DNA of 6,740 nucleotides from assembly GCA_016209995.1 (NCBI GenBank), contig JACQVC010000267.1:1-6740 (forward strand). The letters run 5' to 3'. The position numbers and the translations under genes are program-made. Below the pieces are notes generated by a model. The model was not told the DNA's origin. It did not search any database and saw only the letters and a list, made by a program, of their open reading frames with translations. The stretch is from Gemmatimonadota bacterium (GTDB lineage Bacteria; Gemmatimonadota; Gemmatimonadetes; Longimicrobiales; Gaopeijiaceae). Each line of letters begins with the position of its first letter. Within the stretch, counting starts at the first letter, position 1. Below, one piece after another: positions 5,631 to 6,740 of the stretch.

Positions 5631-5781
5631 GACCCTCCACCCGCGAACGCGGCCCTCGTCGGTCAACCTGACCGGGCCGTTTCGGTCACGGTGCCCGATT
5701 CGGTCGAAATAGCCCTCCGGCACCACAGAAGCCACCGAACTCAACCGATTGTGGATTCGAAGGTTGGCTGGACGGTTGCCC

Positions 5782-5796
5782 TGGCACATCCGTTGC
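5782..5796 (+). promoter_or_regulatory. Predicted sigma-54 (-24/-12) promoter
   Basis: TGGCAC-N5-TTGC matches every defined position of the sigma-54 core, with GG at 5783-5784 and GC at 5795-5796 exactly 12 bp apart. Transcription would start near 5808, about 70 nt before GTG 5878. RpoN and an enhancer-binding ATPase would be needed. The match could be chance in GC-rich DNA, and the downstream frame is open across it, so an earlier start codon would place it inside the gene. Confidence 0.5.
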
Positions 5797-5865
5797 CCCG
5801 TACCGGTCACCGGCTGGGCAGAGGCGTACTGCGTGGCCGCATCTCCGATACCGCGAGGCGTGGAC

Positions 5866-5869
5866 GGAG
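5866..5869 (+). promoter_or_regulatory. Ribosome binding site deciding start GTG 5878
   Basis: GGAG with 8-nt spacing to GTG 5878. The competing in-frame starts GTG 5860 and GTG 5869 lack a usable Shine-Dalgarno at the right distance. Confidence 0.5.
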
Positions 5870-5877
5870 TGGAACTC

Positions 5878-6740
5878 GTGTCGCCATTTCTACCCGTATC
5901 GATCGGCGCGTTGCTGGCGGCCAGCCTCTGGGGCATCGTCCTGGCGGGCCGCAGGGGCGACCCGTACCGGCGGCTGCTAGCGTTCGTGATCAGCACGCTG
6001 GCGATGGCCCATGCATCGTGGCTGGTGGGGTTGGCCGTGGCGCCCGACCCGCAGGGTTGGATCACGGAGCTCGCCCCACCCGTCATCGGTGTCCTGGCGA
6101 TACTCGCGCTCTTCCTGCTCGGCCGGATCTCGGCCCGACAGCGTCACGTCGAACAGCGGCTGGAGGTTCAGAAGGCCTACCTGGAGGATCTCCTGGAGAG
6201 CTCGACGGACGCCATTGTGCTGGTGAACCGCGAAGCTCGCGTTCTGCGGGTGAACAGCGCGTTCACGGAGCTGTTCGGGTTCGGCTCCCGCGAGGTCGTG
6301 GGCGAAGCTCTGGATGAGATGGTCACGTTCCCGGACCAGCTGCGCTGGGCGCGGGCCGTGACGCGGCGCATGGTCGCCGGCGAGCCGATGGAAGTCGAGT
6401 CGATCCGGCGGCGCAAGGACGGCACCGCGATCGACGTGTCGGTGGTGGCCTATCCCGTGCGCGTGCCGGGAGACGAGGCCGCCGCCTTCGTCATCTTTCG
6501 CGACATCTCGCGGCGCGTTCAGGTCGAGGCGGCGTTCCGGCGCTTGGAGAAGGCCGTGGAAACGATGCAGATCGGAGTCACGATCACCGATCTCGACGGC
6601 CGCATCGTCTACATCAATCCCGCGGAAGCGGAGATGCACGGGTATGCTCGCGAAGAGCTGATCGGAAAGGATGTCCGGATCTTCGCGGTTCCGGGCACGG
6701 CGAAGCGGATGACGGCGGAGCAGATCGCGCGCATGGGGAC
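5878..6740 (+). CDS. Membrane-anchored PAS-domain sensor, probable histidine kinase (3' end outside window)
   Basis: 287 residues are visible from GTG 5878 to the window edge with no stop. Three hydrophobic segments (about 5-24, 33-55 and 65-84) form a small membrane anchor with little periplasmic sequence. A short amphipathic or coiled-coil linker (86-107) follows. PAS domain 1 spans about 108-213, with STDAIVLVNREARVLRVN, then RRRKDGTAIDVSV and FVIFRDISRR as the C-terminal PAC part. PAS domain 2 begins near 223 (METMQIGVTITDLDGRIVYINPAEAEMHGY, here residues 229-256) and is cut by the edge. PAS modules sense small ligands, redox state or light and pass the signal to an output domain. That domain is not visible, so histidine kinase is the likeliest call but a GGDEF, EAL or sigma-54-activator output is possible. 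It is the first gene after the repeat element and the predicted sigma-54 promoter. Confidence 0.8.
   Translation, partial: MSPFLPVSIGALLAASLWGIVLAGRRGDPYRRLLAFVISTLAMAHASWLVGLAVAPDPQGWITELAPPVIGVLAILALFLLGRISARQRHVEQRLEVQKAYLEDLLESSTDAIVLVNREARVLRVNSAFTELFGFGSREVVGEALDEMVTFPDQLRWARAVTRRMVAGEPMEVESIRRRKDGTAIDVSVVAYPVRVPGDEAAAFVIFRDISRRVQVEAAFRRLEKAVETMQIGVTITDLDGRIVYINPAEAEMHGYAREELIGKDVRIFAVPGTAKRMTAEQIARMG

Larger units (their letters stand above)
5631..5877. other. Upstream region of the PAS sensor gene
   Basis: These 247 bp hold no gene I can support. Three short palindromes cluster at the left: CCGCGAACGCGG (5641-5652), GGTCA-ACC-TGACC (5661-5673) and TTCGGTCGAA (5699-5708). A second TTCGGTC lies at 5681-5687. 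They sit roughly 100-170 bp upstream of the predicted sigma-54 start site, where enhancer-binding activators usually bind. Confidence 0.4.

Noticed and set aside
5447..5671. Small open frame with peptides HSGASRNP and WIPACAGMT
   Set aside because: These peptides are the usual translation of REP-like repeat arms and are often misannotated as proteins; the frame runs through the 194-bp element and is not a gene.
5628..6086. Minus-strand frame of 152 codons upstream of the sensor gene
   Set aside because: No recognisable domain; it is antisense to the sensor N-terminus and its end runs into the repeat element.
5691..6317. A 208-codon plus-strand frame before and over the PAS sensor
   Set aside because: Arg/Gly/Pro-rich with no domain; the overlapping +1 frame encodes membrane helices and two PAS domains.

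Overview
This is a GC-rich bacterial window with short intergenic gaps and GTG and TTG starts. Six genes look genuine, and a seventh (a small membrane protein) is probable. No rRNA, tRNA, CRISPR array, phage gene or transposase is visible. Three genes point to an uncultivated soil or sediment lineage of the Gemmatimonadota, Acidobacteriota or Rokubacteria type: an archaeal-type class V fructose-1,6-bisphosphate aldolase/phosphatase, an alternative GlmU-like protein and a DUF488 protein. The lineage is an inference and weakly held.

Layout, left to right. (1) The 3' end of acetyl-CoA synthetase (+, 1-261) converges on a GlmU-like sugar nucleotidyl/acyltransferase (-, 325-1659), with a strong hairpin between the two stops. 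(2) A gap of about 350 bp holds a good minus-strand promoter for the GlmU-like gene. (3) A compact two-gene plus-strand unit follows: a four-helix membrane protein of unknown function (2010-2489), then a PlsC-type acyltransferase (2495-3217) starting 5 nt after the previous stop. (4) A convergent gap is flanked by two inverted arrays of an 8-bp repeat. The left array encodes the last residues and the stop of the acyltransferase. (5) The class V FBP aldolase/phosphatase (-, 3406-4551) has every expected active-site residue. Its probable 5' leader contains a 40-bp tandem duplication. (6) A divergent DUF488 protein lies at 4856-5422. (7) A 194-bp non-coding element (5437-5630) has terminal inverted repeats, TA at both ends and a perfect 28-bp internal inverted repeat. 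It looks like a MITE or REP doublet and supplies a terminator-like hairpin. (8) A near-consensus sigma-54 promoter with small palindromes upstream precedes a membrane-anchored PAS-PAS sensor (5878 to the window edge), whose C-terminal output domain is not in the window.

The genes do not form one pathway. Acetyl-CoA synthetase and FBP aldolase/phosphatase together fit acetate assimilation feeding gluconeogenesis. The GlmU-like protein and PlsC serve envelope precursor synthesis. I see no convincing new multi-gene system. The most interesting signals are non-coding: the two repeat structures, the duplicated FBPase leader, and the sigma-54 site in front of the sensor gene.
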